The notes under the pieces were generated by a model. It was not told where the DNA came from and did not search any database. It was given only the letters and a program-made list of their open reading frames with translations. From Isoetes taiwanensis (Eukaryota > Streptophyta > Lycopodiopsida > Isoetales > Isoetaceae): 64,000 bases of DNA. This document shows, one piece after another, positions 23,491 through 35,785 of this stretch. The DNA lies in assembly GCA_021234155.1 (NCBI GenBank), contig JAJEKV010000027.1, positions 9,810,716 to 9,874,715 of the forward strand, given 5' to 3'. The first letter of the stretch is position 1, and every line of letters starts with the position of its first letter. The position numbers and the translations under genes were made by a program.

Positions 23491-25740
23491 ACAAAAGAAA
23501 ACGAAACCAAATAAACAAACAAGCAATTCATAACAATACAACATATACACAGTCCAAACTCCCTTGAGTGAATATCTAGCATCTAAACAAAAAAGAAAGT
23601 CATATAATCATTGTTTATTGTTATATATTGTTATATGTTTGTGAGATCTGTGAAGGAAAAAAAGTTTAGGGCCTATAGAATATAAAAATCATAAAAACAA
23701 TGCAAATGAAAACATGTACACAAACTAGCATAAGGGGTTTGGATAGGATCAAAGAGATCTCAAAAATAAGACTTCAAGCATTTGTTACAAGAACTTTAAG
23801 TACTCCAATATCTAGATACTAACCCCTTTTACATTACCTATGGATATGTTTCTAATCCATTGAACAGTTGTGAAAGGTTCATCAAGCAAGCATCTACATA
23901 TTCCACCATAATATCCATGGAATTTGTTTCTATATGCTTTTGAATGGCATTTGCCTATATAGGACGCACTTTAGGAATATAAAGTTTTCGCTGAAAGAAA
24001 GGCCAATGTCTCAATGGCGACTTTTATTCTGAATATGAAGCTTCGACAGAAAAGATATGTCTGTGTGCATCAATGGCTTTTTCCCAATCATTCCTGCAAT
24101 ACCGAGGAAGCAAAATCAGGCCATTTAGTCTTGCATCACTGTCGTCCCTTGCTTCCATTAAAAATCATGTTTAGAAAACCTGTAACATAAATCCAAGCAC
24201 AATACAATGTACCATGAAATTAAAAGCCAATTACCTGCAAATCACACTGACTTCTGTGTGACTTCTCCCAATAAATCTTGCCAGTAGATCCTGTATGACG
24301 AATAGGCCCTTTCTATGACAAAAATAGATGCCTTTGTAAGGATGAGAGCGTAGAATAAATATGCCGCATTGGCCAGATTTCTCCGTTTAGGCTCACCATT
24401 AAAATTGACAGTGAAAACTAAAAGAAAAAGAGAAATGTCCAATAGGGTCTCTGAGACCAAAGACATACAGAATTATTGATCTGCAAGGAAGACAACTTCA
24501 ATAGAGTGATTTAGCAAAAGTGTTTTATACATAGAGATGCTCCAAATCATGATGTATAAGTTAATGCACCTGCTGCCCAGTCAGTTTGGAGAAGGTACCA
24601 TATACGGATTACATAACTAGATGCATCTTTGTCACCTGACATCAGTCTGCAGTGTTATGTAAAATCCTGCACTAAGAAACTTTTATACAAAGTCTCTTAT
24701 GCAACTTATAACATGTTGTACAATTCCTAAGAGAACTTTGAAACTTTTGGGTGATCAACTCACTGCCTTCAGAAATTTAGATATATGCTGAAATCTCACA
24801 GGATGACTGACTCGGGCTAGCAGATTTTGATGCAAAGAATTTCTTAAACTCCCTTAATGCCACAATATTTGCAAGTAGCATAAGAGTGATCAGAAACTGT
24901 ATAGTTGCATGGACCCTTTAGATATTTCCAACCTTCCCGAAATGTCTTGTAAGGTCTTAATTCACATCTCAATTCTGATCCAATTGATTGCTACCTCTTA
25001 TTTTGACAATGAATTGAGGAACATCTCGTCATTTTGCAGGGCCTACAGAATTGTTGGGCAGTCATCATCTATCCTTATCACAGTGAGTATCACAAGCAAA
25101 AGATGAGTTCATCATTGCTTTACCTGGAGCTTAAGAGGTCAAGAATGCTGCTCGCTTTGCTGGACGGCAGACCTCTTTCATCAGTTACCCAGTTTAAACC
25201 ATCATTTTCAGTGGAGGCAAAATGTTTCTTACTGCTCACAATCCATTCACATCTCTCTCTGGCAAAACGTTAGGACTGTACACTTTTGATGGTCAGTCTC
25301 AAGTTAGGGCCATACCTGTTCAGAAGGATAACATCCATAATCTGCTTTAAACATAAGTAAAAAATAAGATAGAGGATGAACAAAGCATTCCACTTCTACC
25401 TTAAAGCCGTTTAACAGAATATAGGCTGGAAAAAATCCTCCGGGGCCATGATTCCGTCTCTGATCCTGCTTTCCAAAGGCATGCTAGAGATACAATTTCG
25501 ATTCATATTGCTCAAAAGATGAACTACTCAGGCAATTTCGGCCAGTTTTTGCAAAGCTCGGTCTAGTGTGGTAGCACCATCAGATTGCTCAAATTTTTGC
25601 TTGAAGCCATATCCAGAGTTTGATAAAGAAATTTCTAACCCTAAAATTAAGACCTTCGAGGCCTGCATGCCATGTAGACCACTAAATATACCACCAGTTA
25701 CCAAAAAAAAAAAAAAAAAAAAAACATGGGTGCCCACCAT
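23490..25740. other. No recognisable gene
   Basis: AT-rich sequence. The minus-strand frame at 24466-24242 (74 codons) has a hydrophobic stretch (LFYALILTKASIFVI) and could be one exon of a membrane protein, but I cannot name a family or find its neighbours. The frames at 24909-25273 have no motif. A run of more than 20 A residues at 25700-25723 may mark a retroposon tail. Confidence 0.35.
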
Positions 25741-25744
25741 TGAA

Positions 25745-25897
25745 AGAAAACATGAAAATCACTATCTGTGTATGCGCACTCTAGATGTACGCATTAGTAC
25801 ATCAATTGAGATACACCACAAAATCATAGCAAAACCTTAGTGAAAAGCGTACAAAAATACAAAAGTAACCCCCTGTTATTATGCTAGATATTCCTGA
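25745..25897 (-). mobile_element. Inverted LTR-end fragment
   Basis: The reverse complement (CTAGCATAATAACAGGGGGTT, then GTACGCTTTT, ending near CTAGAGTGCGC) matches the start of the LTR at 26954 over about 120 bp. A third copy lies inverted at 43940-44062. Confidence 0.7.
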
Positions 25898-25959
25898 AAC
25901 GTGACATCTCTCATGGTATTCTTTAGCCATTGTCTGTTTTGTCTGTGCCTTGGAAAAGC

Positions 25960-26950
25960 ATTTCAGCGGATTTCATTCCAGACGGCCATCCTGGTTGCTG
26001 TTGATCGATTCTCTAAGATGACTCATTTATTCCTTGCAACATCATCATTACAAGTGAGGGAACAACTAATTTACTTCTTTATGTGGTGGTCAAACTACGT
26101 GGCATGCTAGATACGATTGTTAGTGATCGGGGCACTCAATTTGTTGCCAAATTTTGGAAGTGACCCTTCGAGCTCTTACATGGGAGTGATCTTTAGCTTC
26201 TAGTCATCATTCAAAAACTAACGAGTATGTAGAACACACTAATCAAACATTGGAGCAATATTTAGGATGCTTCTATATAGTTACCAACATGATGATTGAG
26301 TTGATTGACTTCCACTAGTTGAGTTTGCTTATAATAACTCAATATATGCTTCTACTGGCCAGAGCCTATACTTTTTTAATTCTGGGCAGTATCCTCAATG
26401 ATCCTTTACATATGATTATGCCAATCTTGGTGCCAAGTCTCGACTTGAGAAACTCCATGATCTTCACTAAAACTCTCCAATAAAATATTCTTCAAGCCTA
26501 GTAATGCCAATGGCATTAAGCTGATTTACATCGAGGCGCCCATTGTTCATGTTTGGTGATCTTGCTTGGCTTCTTTGCAGGGACCTCTCTACATTGCGTC
26601 CCTATGACAAGTTTGATTATCGTTGTCTTGGTCCTTTTTGGATCACTGCTCAATTTGGCAATGTTGCATTCTGACTCGAGCTCTGTTTGTCTGCATCGAG
26701 TATTTCATGTTTTATTGTTGGAGATCATACACACCCAATTCCTTTCTAGAATGAGTTCCCCACTGCCTCCTCCAATTGACATTGACATTTGATCATCATC
26801 AACGTCTATACTACTTTGTCCATTAGAGAGGATATTCTTCAAGTGACCGCACCTGAGAACCTGCAGACTTGATTTGAATTGACTTTTATCCTCCATAACA
26901 TCTTGATCAGAGTGTTATTCGTTACTTGTTGTATTTATCGAACTACGATG
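25960..26950 (+). pseudogene. Ty3/Gypsy integrase fragment
   Basis: Retroviral-type integrase core of a Ty3/Gypsy pol: ILVAVDRFSKMTHLF (about 26008-26040) holds the first catalytic Asp region, and TIVSDRGTQFVAKFWK (about 26115-26160) holds the second. Further on, a PYDKFDYRCLGPFWI segment (about 26600-26640) matches the C-terminal integrase domain. Many stops and frameshifts are present. Gag, protease and reverse transcriptase are absent, so this is a 3' remnant ending at an LTR. Confidence 0.85.
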
Positions 26951-26953
26951 CAC

Positions 26954-27150
26954 TTAGAATATGTAGCATAATAACAGGGGGTTTGCTTTGGATTTTTTGT
27001 ACGCTTTTTATTAAGGTTTTCCTATGATTTGGATGATGTATTCACATGGACGTACTAAACAGTATTTCTAGAGTGCACCTATTTCCTAGCCATTGATTTT
27101 AAAGAAGAGGATAAATCGTGTGGTTGTGGGGCTTTTATTGCATGCATGTT
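26954..27150 (+). mobile_element. LTR start following the integrase fragment
   Basis: Starts TGTAGCATAATAACAGGGGG directly after the pol remnant, as a 3' LTR would. The first 120 bp recur inverted at 25745-25897 and 43940-44062. The other end was not located. Confidence 0.6.
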
Positions 27151-27379
27151 TTTTTAAGTGTGTTGTAGATATTAGGTTTTAAAATTAGGTTTTAACATTA
27201 GGCTTGTTTGGCGACTACTGGAGGTCGATAGGTCGATAGCTGGATCAAGCCAGATCAGAAGATCGGATCAAGCCAGGTCTGTAGGTCGGAATCCAGGTAG
27301 GCTGCCGGATCAGGCACCGGCATCTCTTCTTGCAGGGGTTCGAGTGGTGTTAGCTCGGAAATACTTGACGTAGGAAGTA

Positions 27380-27860
27380 GCAGGTCAATTGGGCCCTCGT
27401 GTGAGATGCCTGAAGAGGAGGATGGAACTAGTTCGGAAGGATCGTCGCCATTAGGATGGCCTCTTGGGCGCAAGGAGAGGGCTAATTCAGGCCTATCCTT
27501 TACCTCTTTAAAATCCGTGGCCAGCAGGGAAACAGTTGCGTGGGAACCTACGAATCCTGGTAATGGCGATGACTTTGCATTTGAAGAGAAGAAAGATAAG
27601 ACCAATGCAAAAGAGGGAAAGACGAGAAACTGATATTTCAGGTATGTTGTCTGTTTAAACATTTTGTCAACAGGCATCAACTAGTCCGAATTAACTCGTC
27701 CCTTCTTCTTCTTCTAACATGTAGAAGTAGAAATGATGAAGGAGAGATTCGCAAAGCACAAACACAAGACACGGGCTACTTGTAAGGGGTATGTGCTCTT
27801 AGCTCCATGTTTTCCTTGGGTCAATGCAGTACATGAAGGTAATGCAGTCCCACAAATCAG
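27380..27860 (+). pseudogene. RopGEF (PRONE) N-terminal fragment
   Basis: Plant RopGEFs activate ROP GTPases through a PRONE domain preceded by a variable N-terminus. Here an open frame (27406-27633, open upstream to about 27370) contains SSPLGWPLGRKE and VAWEP. About 100 bp later, after a polypyrimidine tract and TGTAG, comes EVEMMKERFAK (about 27726-27760), the hallmark start of PRONE. Beyond that the residues diverge and no further PRONE motif is found, so this is a truncated or captured gene fragment. The N-terminus is variable in the family, so the identification rests on the two short motifs in the correct order. Confidence 0.5.
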
Positions 27861-27869
27861 GTTAAAGCT

Positions 27870-28790
27870 ACAGAAGCTTTTTATTGCATTCTTAGTATTT
27901 GTGTATGTTTCATGGGTAAAAAATTTTATCTGTTGGAAGTCTTTGGTTTTCATGACCATTTTGAAAGTTCATTTTTGTCTGAATATTCTTACCTGTCAAG
28001 CGTTCTGTCTTGAAAGAATTTCGTAGATGATAATAAACTTAAAAGCAGCATATGTTCACATGGATTTGCTGCTTTTACAGGTTGTTGCATCATGGAGCAG
28101 ACTGTACAGTACTAAGCTGTTTGAGATGTATCTAAGTGTCTATTTCATAAACGAATAAAGTGTGAAAGATGAAGCCAAGCTTATTGGATACTATGCAGGA
28201 GAATTTGAACTTATCGCTGAAATTAGCATACCCAATTATCTATGGCCCATATGGAATTTATATTAGTGCTGCTGCACGGCTTGGAGCATTTGGTCCATTA
28301 TTTCAAACATCCCCTTTCATCCTGTATGACTATACTCCTTCCGGCTTGTCAAATGATATTTGAAACACAGACTTGGGAGTAAGCATGGAATGATGCCTTT
28401 GTTCTGCGGACTTGATTACAGTTGGAACATAAACTATTATGGCTTTTTGCCAAATGGATTTTCAAATACGTCTTCCAAGAGATTTTAACATCCTCACAGC
28501 TCCAATGACAAGGATGATGCTCTATCTTGCTCTAGCTCTTACCTTCACGGTTGGATCCATGTTCGATGAATATAGCTGCACCATTATTATGAGCAGCATG
28601 CTTATTAGCGGTCCCACTATTGCATTATCACATGTTACACAACGCTACAATATTGAAGCCTTTAAACTTTATATCATGGTTTCTATTTCTTTTTGCTATT
28701 TTAAATGTCTAAATAAATAGATAGATATAAAATGTTTTTAATAATGTCTATAATATCATTACAAATATTTTTTACTTCGTTCATCCATTT
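27870..28790. other. No recognisable gene
   Basis: Frames at 28169-28363 and 28439-28720 (plus) are short and hydrophobic in part, but I recognise neither. I found no motif linking them to the RopGEF fragment upstream. Confidence 0.4.
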
Positions 28791-29145
28791 TTAAGGCCCC
28801 GAAGGGGCCAAAATTTTTTTAGGTTAACACACAAACCATTACATCCAGCACACTAAAATTAAATCCCCCTTGAAACCCCCTTTGGTTTGAGTGCATATTC
28901 ACACGGGGGGTGACGTAGGGCAGCGAGAGCCCCTAAAATTATGTTTCGCATGCACAAAATCAACACCATGTAGTATATTACCTCAAATCTTATAGTATTT
29001 TGCAAATCTTGTAATACAGTATAGTAAATTTTGTACATGCATACCCCACAAATGAGGAACTTTATGTACGGTGTAGATTAAAGAATAAAGGGTGAATATG
29101 CCTATCCAACAGCTCTCGATGCCCGGAGTCACCCCCCGTGTGAAT
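28791..29145. repeat. Hairpin-ended repeat, inverted copy beside a direct partial copy
   Basis: 28795-28809 is the hairpin GGCCCCGAAGGGGCC, followed by the inverse of the repeat family to about 28925. From 28980 the sequence runs in the opposite sense and matches 42645-42800 (AATCTTATAGTATTTTGC, CCTATCCAACAGCTCTCG). The two halves together cover a full family member, but one half is inverted. Confidence 0.75.
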
Positions 29146-29149
29146 AGCA

Positions 29150-31500
29150 CAAATATACCGCATGCATTCATGCAAAAAAAGGAGGCTTGTTTTTTAGTAT
29201 ATATAGGGCCTTCGACATGAGGATCAACATTTTGGTTCAATATAGCTCCTAATCTTGTGTTCTTTGCGCGCCCTTTGGGCTCATGTTCTTGTATTCTGCT
29301 ATCATATTCAGTTTCTCGCGTATTTCTCTTGCTTTTACGTATGTTCATAACAAGGAAAGCTGACTTATTGAGGTCCATAATGCTAATATAGGTAGAATGG
29401 AGCAGAAGATTTGCAAGTATTGGTACATATATGAAAACACATTATAAAGGTGTAAAGAATATATAAAGGTACATATGACTGATAATGGGGCTTGTTATCC
29501 TGCAAATTAGTTGTTCGCGTCCCAGTAACACATGAAGTCTAATCCCATCCTCAAAGAAGATGATGACGTCCTCGTTATTGTCACAACTAATTTAACGTGA
29601 TTAACTAAAGAAAGATTACAATTTGAAGTATAAAGTACTTCTTTATATCATAAAAACAAAAAATAATACAAAATTGAAGAGGTCAATTAAATTTACCTTC
29701 ATTAGATGAAATTACAACGATATCTAGAGGGCACGATTGCTCTTGGTTTAGGATTTTTGAAAGAAGGAATCCTCTTCATTCCCCAAGTGGCCTCTTCTTT
29801 ACTTGTGAATTTCCACTTGATGAAATGCTCTTTATACATTGTCCTCCTTGTTATTGTCAATAAAATGTTTTCAGGCTTTCCAAGGGTTCCTTATATTTGA
29901 GTTGACGAGGTCGGTGATATTAAAATTTCTATTTCTACCAAAAATGTTCTAAGAACTAGGCGTAACTGTGTATAAGACAATCAATGGTATTCACTCCTAA
30001 TGCACAAAGTCTTAGACACTTTGAAATTCATTAAGTCCCATTGTTAGAGTTGACGCTAGACTAACAACTTGGATATTGGATAGAAAAAGCTATCTTAGGC
30101 ATGAAAAACCTTTTCTTGTATTGTTAGCTATGTCTTGAGCTTAGTTTGGTCTGGGTATGCCTTTGGAATTTTCCGACTTGCATGCATTATAAGAATAGAG
30201 ATCTCTGACCTAATATGTATCTTAATGTGCTCCTAGAAAAAGGCTTATACTCCATATGATTCCCAAATCATATCTAGGTAGTAAATTGGATATTTCACCA
30301 GGTTCGGGCATATGTGACATGCCTTAGCTAGAAATGTCATTAGCAAGAAGTAATTGTATTTGATATGGTGGAGGGGACCATTTTAACCTCTGGCCGAATA
30401 GGCAAGGTTCTTAGGAGATGGATGTGGGGTTCGACCAGTGAAAGTCCTCTTATTAATTTTTTTAGGACCACCTAAGGCCCTGTATGGATTGGGACTTCTA
30501 GTAGGTTTAACCAGTACCCCAAACAAGGGGCATCACCATGGGCTATGTTGTGAGCGATGTAGTCCTCATGTTCTTGTTGGTATTACAGGCCGAGGCTCAA
30601 TTCTCCAGGTTGAAAAACATCCTCTAGGTATTTTTACACGTGGAAAGTCCCGTGCATGTTCCCTTGATTCACATCCATATGTTTGATATCATTTCATATC
30701 TTAATTGAGACGAGTTGAGGTGTGAAAAATGCAAATGATGGGTCTACAATTAGTTGCTCATAGGAAACTTTAACTTACCAGATTCAATTTGTAAGGAGGT
30801 AGAAGATTCAATTTTTAGAGAAGTAGAAATGGCTTGTTGAACACCATTCTACCATGAAAAATACTTATGATCAGAAAGATCTTTAGCTAGATCTTCTTAT
30901 TATGGCAGGATTTTTGCATTTTTTGGAGAGGAAAATCAAGAGCTATCAAAAACCCATTTCATCATTTAAAAAACGGCTCAAAAAGGGGTGGAATGTTCAT
31001 GTTTGACACTTCAGCAACAATTAACACTTGTCCAGTAATGACTCGTGGCGACAAACGTGGCGCTAGCCTTGCTGAATTTCCTAGCATGGGCCACTCTCGT
31101 TTTTGTCAAAAAAAAAAAAAAAAGAGCTCGTTCAGGTCAGCACCTTGACCTAAACTTTATGTGTATCTCTTCCTTGCTCCTTCGCCATAGAACTTACTTA
31201 CTGATTATTCTTGGCTCTGGACTCGGCTTGAAGAGTAAAACTTTGCTCGTTTTAGCTATGCGCACTGCCGTCAACTACCCAACTCAATAGGTGAGTACTT
31301 GCCTTTCTTTGCTTTTTTTTTCAATTCAATTGACAGTTTTCTTGATCATTCTTTGTACTTGGGCTGCAATTCCCTAATCTTCGTTTTTCACCCTAATGCA
31401 GCGCCGTAGTTATCCAATCTCTAGTTTAAAATACTGGGCTTGTTTTTAGTAGCAGTCACGAATTTATTGAACAAATAGCAATGTAAGCAGAGATCGTGAG
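29150..31500. other. No recognisable gene; upstream of SDIR1
   Basis: Frames at 29706-29900, 30438-30686 and 31045-31290 have no motif I can name. An A run at 31109-31125 may be a retroposon tail. The last few hundred bases before 31507 should hold the SDIR1 promoter and 5' UTR, but I see no clear TATA box. Confidence 0.4.
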
Positions 31501-31506
31501 CCAAAT

Positions 31507-34159
31507 ATGAGCTTTGTTTTTAGGGGATCCAGAAACGATATGGAAACTGGCATTAACAATTTCGTACCAGAAAGGCGCGGAATGGTAGGCCTTGTTTCTT
31601 CTGCTTTTGTTGAAATTCCGAGTTGAGATTATGCATTTCTTGAATTTTCTTGGTGTGGCATGCAAGAAACTGCTAAGAACATTTTGCATGCACTAATGAA
31701 GGTTAATTAATTTTCTATCAAGTTTTATAGACATTAATACATACTCTCTGCCATATGCAAATTTTGTCTTCAAAGATGCAATCGAAGAACGTCATTCCAC
31801 TTGTTTGAACATACTATGCATTGGTTTAATTTTCTTACTTGAAACTTATCATCTTAAAAACCCAAATAGAGCAAACTCAAAAGTTATAGGGTTCGTACTC
31901 AGTATGATTTTGATGCATTTAGCCTGGTGGCTTTTATCCTGTTGTACCTATGTAAATTCAAGCATAAGATTTTGATGTCCTTGTAGAAGTTATAGGTGGC
32001 GTTCTTGGATAGTACATTGATGCATAAATCTGGTGGTTTTTATCACGTTGAAGTCATCTAAATGTTTGTGTTTTTTTGAATATGATAGAGGTTTCATGGT
32101 GGAGGACGCTCCTTAAATGCAAATCCTACTGTGCTTATTGTAACCAGTAAGACACATATTTCTTATATGGAAGGCACATGCAATTGAACTTTATAGTACC
32201 CTGAAATGTCTCAACACCAATCCATAGGCACAATTTCATGGTATTTGGTTTCATTAATTACAACATTGATGCATTGGTTCATTTTGCAGTGCTGCTGCTC
32301 TTCATGCTTATTAATTCTCAGCAGATGTCATCAAATGTCTTGGTAAGTGGCACGTAGATAATTATGTTGCTACATTATATGATAAAACTGCTTGAAGCAG
32401 GTGCTTTGATTTCTTAACAAAAGCCTACACTATGGCAACATATCTGGAGAGTAAAATAAGGGTACCAAATAGGCGATTCAAGAAATATTTCAAGCAATGT
32501 GGGTTGTTCTAAGATGTGCCTCTAACTCACTCACAAATGAAATGATAGAGAGACATGTTTCAGAGGCGAAAACATGCACAGAATATCTAGGTTTAAGTTT
32601 CTTAATCTAGATAAAATTTTAAATGTTTTGTAATTGAATATTTCAACGAGCAGACCCTTTTTGTAACTGGGCAGGGCAACATGTTGCCAATAACCAATAA
32701 GGAGCCATGACTTTCAGCAATGCTGGGCTGGCAAATATATCAAGTTTCGGTTGGTTTATTAGGTGATTATCATGTTCTCTTTCCCAATATGCACCAAACT
32801 TAAGCAGTATACTTAAGTGCGGATATCTATTACATGGAGTTGTGGGGCATCTGTGTGAAATATACAATGGATCTGTGTACAAATACAGAGCTTAGACTTC
32901 TCAATAACATGCAATTGAAAGTTTTTTTTGCTATATGCTTTCTCTAAGTCTGTGTGTTGAATTGTGCTCTTATGCAGTTGTGGTTGGGCATGGCAATGTT
33001 TTTTATGGCATCAAGTCTCCGATTATATGCTCTGTGTCAGCAACTCCAAGCTCAGGCACATGCTGCAGCAGCAGCTGCCACTGTTGGAAGCCTTTTAGGT
33101 CATACTGAGCTGCGCCTACGAATGCCTCCAATTGCGTTTGCTACTAGGGGACGGCTTCATGGACTGCGCCTTCAGCTCGCCTTACTTGACAGAGAATTCG
33201 ATGATCTTGGTTATCTTTTATTATCTTTATTTCCTGAATGTTTGCTTGCTCTACAATTAGTTAATGCTTCGTATGTTTTAGGGGAGTGGCAACATCCATA
33301 CATTGGATGAAGAATTAACTGTTTTTTTCGTATAAATTGTAGACTATGATGCATTGAGAGCTCTGGATCCAGACAACCCTCCTGGCGTCCCATCCATGAG
33401 TGAAGCAGAGATCAATTCATTTCCAGTACATAAATACAAATCTTCTTCCCATTATGGAATGCAGTCTAAGTAAGTATTGTGGCTGCCTGTTTATGCAACA
33501 CGTTTCTTCTATCACTGATCCTGGTGGCAATTCCACTATTTCGTGCAGTGAAGCAGGTGAAACAGGCCTTCCAACATCCAGCGGTCCAGTCATGGTATGC
33601 TTCTTTGCTGTATTTATATAGAGTAAATAAGGAACCATTTATTCCATAGTATCATCCCTACAAATATTTAGCACTGGAGGAGGAGCAATAGGCATCAGAT
33701 GAAATTTACCATCTCGTTTATATAAGTGATATTTAAGTACTTTGGATGCTGGCAAGTTCGTGCAAAGAATAATCTTTCCCTCTCTACGAGTTTATGCAGA
33801 AGAATGCTGTAGAATGTTCCAATGGGAACAATAACAGGGATGAAGAATTGACTTGCAGCGTGTGCCTAGAGCAGGTTCTGGATGGAGAATTGATTCGAAG
33901 CTTGCCATGCTTGCACCAGGTTAGAGGATTGACCCTGCTGGAAAAATAACTGGAGTTTTTGGCTGTCTTAAAATTGGCTTGTGCAGCATGCCGATATTTA
34001 GCACCTAGCACGTGTACTAATTTTAGTTTTCCTGATTTTCGACAGTTTCATCCAAGCTGCATTGATCAATGGCTGAGACAACAGGCCACCTGTCCAGTAT
34101 GTAAATTTAGGCTAACATCTGGCTGGAATGATGGCTCAAATGTTGCATCCATGGTGTAA
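31507..34159 (+). CDS. SDIR1: SDIR1-type RING-H2 E3 ubiquitin ligase, 8 exons
   Basis: Exons: 31507-31584, 32089-32146, 32290-32342, 32978-33209, 33343-33469, 33549-33594, 33800-33919, 34046-34159. All junctions are GT-AG and keep frame, giving 275 residues (Arabidopsis SDIR1 is about 273). The N-terminus MSFVFRGSRNDMETG matches the family. Two membrane segments follow (about residues 46-60 and 63-80), then the conserved QLQAQAHAAAAAA and LLGHTELRLRMPP blocks. A RING-H2 follows: C217, C220, C235, H237, H240, C243, C254, C257. The protein ends SMV, like its homologues. In Arabidopsis SDIR1 is a membrane-anchored ubiquitin ligase that promotes abscisic acid, salt and drought responses; that role is family knowledge, not shown here. 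The start is set by the conserved MSFVFRG. No damage seen. Confidence 0.93.
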
Positions 34160-34730
34160 AACTGCTCATATATAGGTAGTGACGTGGAAGTCCATGTCAT
34201 GAGTGTACTGTATCTCTTTGTTTTCCTGTATGTATTTTATGGGATGATGTAGGATATATTTTCATTATTTTATCTGTCTGTTGGATTTAATCATTTTGTT
34301 TTCACGGAAAATTTGTTTCGGATAATCTCAAGAGCCTCAATTGTCCAAAGAATTTGTTTTGCTTCATTGGACTGTTAAAAGGATGAGCTTGAAAATCGAT
34401 GGTTTGCCGGACCCATGCATAAAATATAAGGCTGCAATGAGTGCAAATTCTTTGCGTGTAGTTTCAACAATGCAAAGTGTTTTTTTCCCCTCCTGATAAA
34501 TCTCATAATGTAAAAACCGCCTGGGCTATGCTTTGAATCAGATCATGACAGGTGGTGCACTTTTAATCCAAGAAAGTCGAGCATCCAAGTTTTACTCTCC
34601 TTTCTGAATTTCTTTGCCTGCAATTCCAGATTCAGCTTCTTTTGCTCAGGCATTTCGATCTCTATTCAAATCTCAGCTCTTCAAATCAATTGCATCAACA
34701 GCTGAAAATAGCCTAGGTAACGTAGATGGT
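34160..34730. other. SDIR1 3' UTR and spacer
   Basis: AT-rich sequence after the stop, with no open frame of note. The transcript end was not located with confidence. Confidence 0.5.
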
Positions 34731-34731
34731 T

Positions 34732-34848
34732 TTTACGATAGGTGAAAGGCCCCGTGGGCTATTTTCTGGGAGGTCAAGCAGGCCTCTGCGCGTCAGGCCA
34801 CTTTTCGTCCCAGAAAAAAGCCCACAGAGCCTTTCTCTTATACGTAAA
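34732..34848. mobile_element. Foldback MITE 1
   Basis: About 117 bp with long inverted arms. The left arm has TTTACGATAGGTGAAAGGCC and GTGGGCTATTTTCTGGGA. The right arm, reversed, has TTTACGTATAAGAGAAAGGC and GTGGGCTTTTTTCTGGGA. The loop is about 35 nt. It has no coding capacity. A related element lies about 210 bp downstream. Confidence 0.75.
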
Positions 34849-35059
34849 GGACGGCTGAACCTAATCTAGCCGTCTCATCCAATGAATAGATGATACATGC
34901 CACCTTTTCTAAGCCTGTGTGCATCTTACTCTGCATTATGCCCCTTTTTACTCTGCATTTTGTCATTTTGATGCCACGTTTTGACTTTTTTTACCTGCTG
35001 TTTTGAGATTTTCACTTGCACACAGGCACGTGGCATGTTTGGATTGGGCCTAGTCGTCC

Positions 35060-35181
35060 TTTACATTATGTCAAAGTCCCTCTGGGCGTGATTCCAGAAG
35101 GTCAACCCGGCCTCCCTGCTTCATGGGTCGGCAGGGTTTCCCCTCTGGAATCAAGCCTGGAAGGACTTTCCCTTATACAAA
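35060..35181. mobile_element. Foldback MITE 2
   Basis: About 122 bp, same design as MITE 1. The left arm is TTTACATTATGTCAAAGTCC, then CTGGGCGTGATTCCAGA. The right arm, reversed, is TTTGTATAAGGGAAAGTCC, then CCAGGCTTGATTCCAGA. Arm sequences differ from MITE 1 inside the first 20 bp, so they are two members of a family rather than a recent duplication. Confidence 0.75.
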
Positions 35182-35785
35182 TAAGCAGGTTTTCCAATGA
35201 CTCTGTTTGGCCATTTTGTTGAAATTTTTTGGGTTAAAATTAGCATGGCCGTCAAATAGTATTTTTTCTGGCCATTGGAAAAAATGAAATGGTTGGATTT
35301 CAGCAAACAAAATTGGAAAACCCTAGAGGGAGCCCGTGTGGATTCTCAGCGATTTTGGAGCTGGCAGAATTCGACTGATTTGAGTGGAGGTTGAACACCT
35401 GGGGCTTCCGGATCTGCAGAAAGCATGATTTCAACTTTTCTCTGCGTTCTGTGTTATTGTGTGTTCCCATGCAAAATTGCATACCTTATACTAAGCTCTC
35501 ATGCCACAATAATGATGTTGTAGCTGCGACAATCCATGCCAGTCGAGAATATAGTTGCTTAAATTAATCATGATATTCTTAGGCAAGAAGACATCCAGGC
35601 TTTATTGGGACTTGGCAGGATTGAGTGTTCCAGTAGGTTCTCGGCTTTGAGTTACTGAGATTAATTCATGGTAAACACGGAGCGAGTTTTCTGAAGGAAC
35701 GCTCACGGTTATGATCTGGTTGTTCCTGATTAAATTGATGCAAAACTGATGTCAAACCATTTTTGTGACTCATACACAAGGGGCA

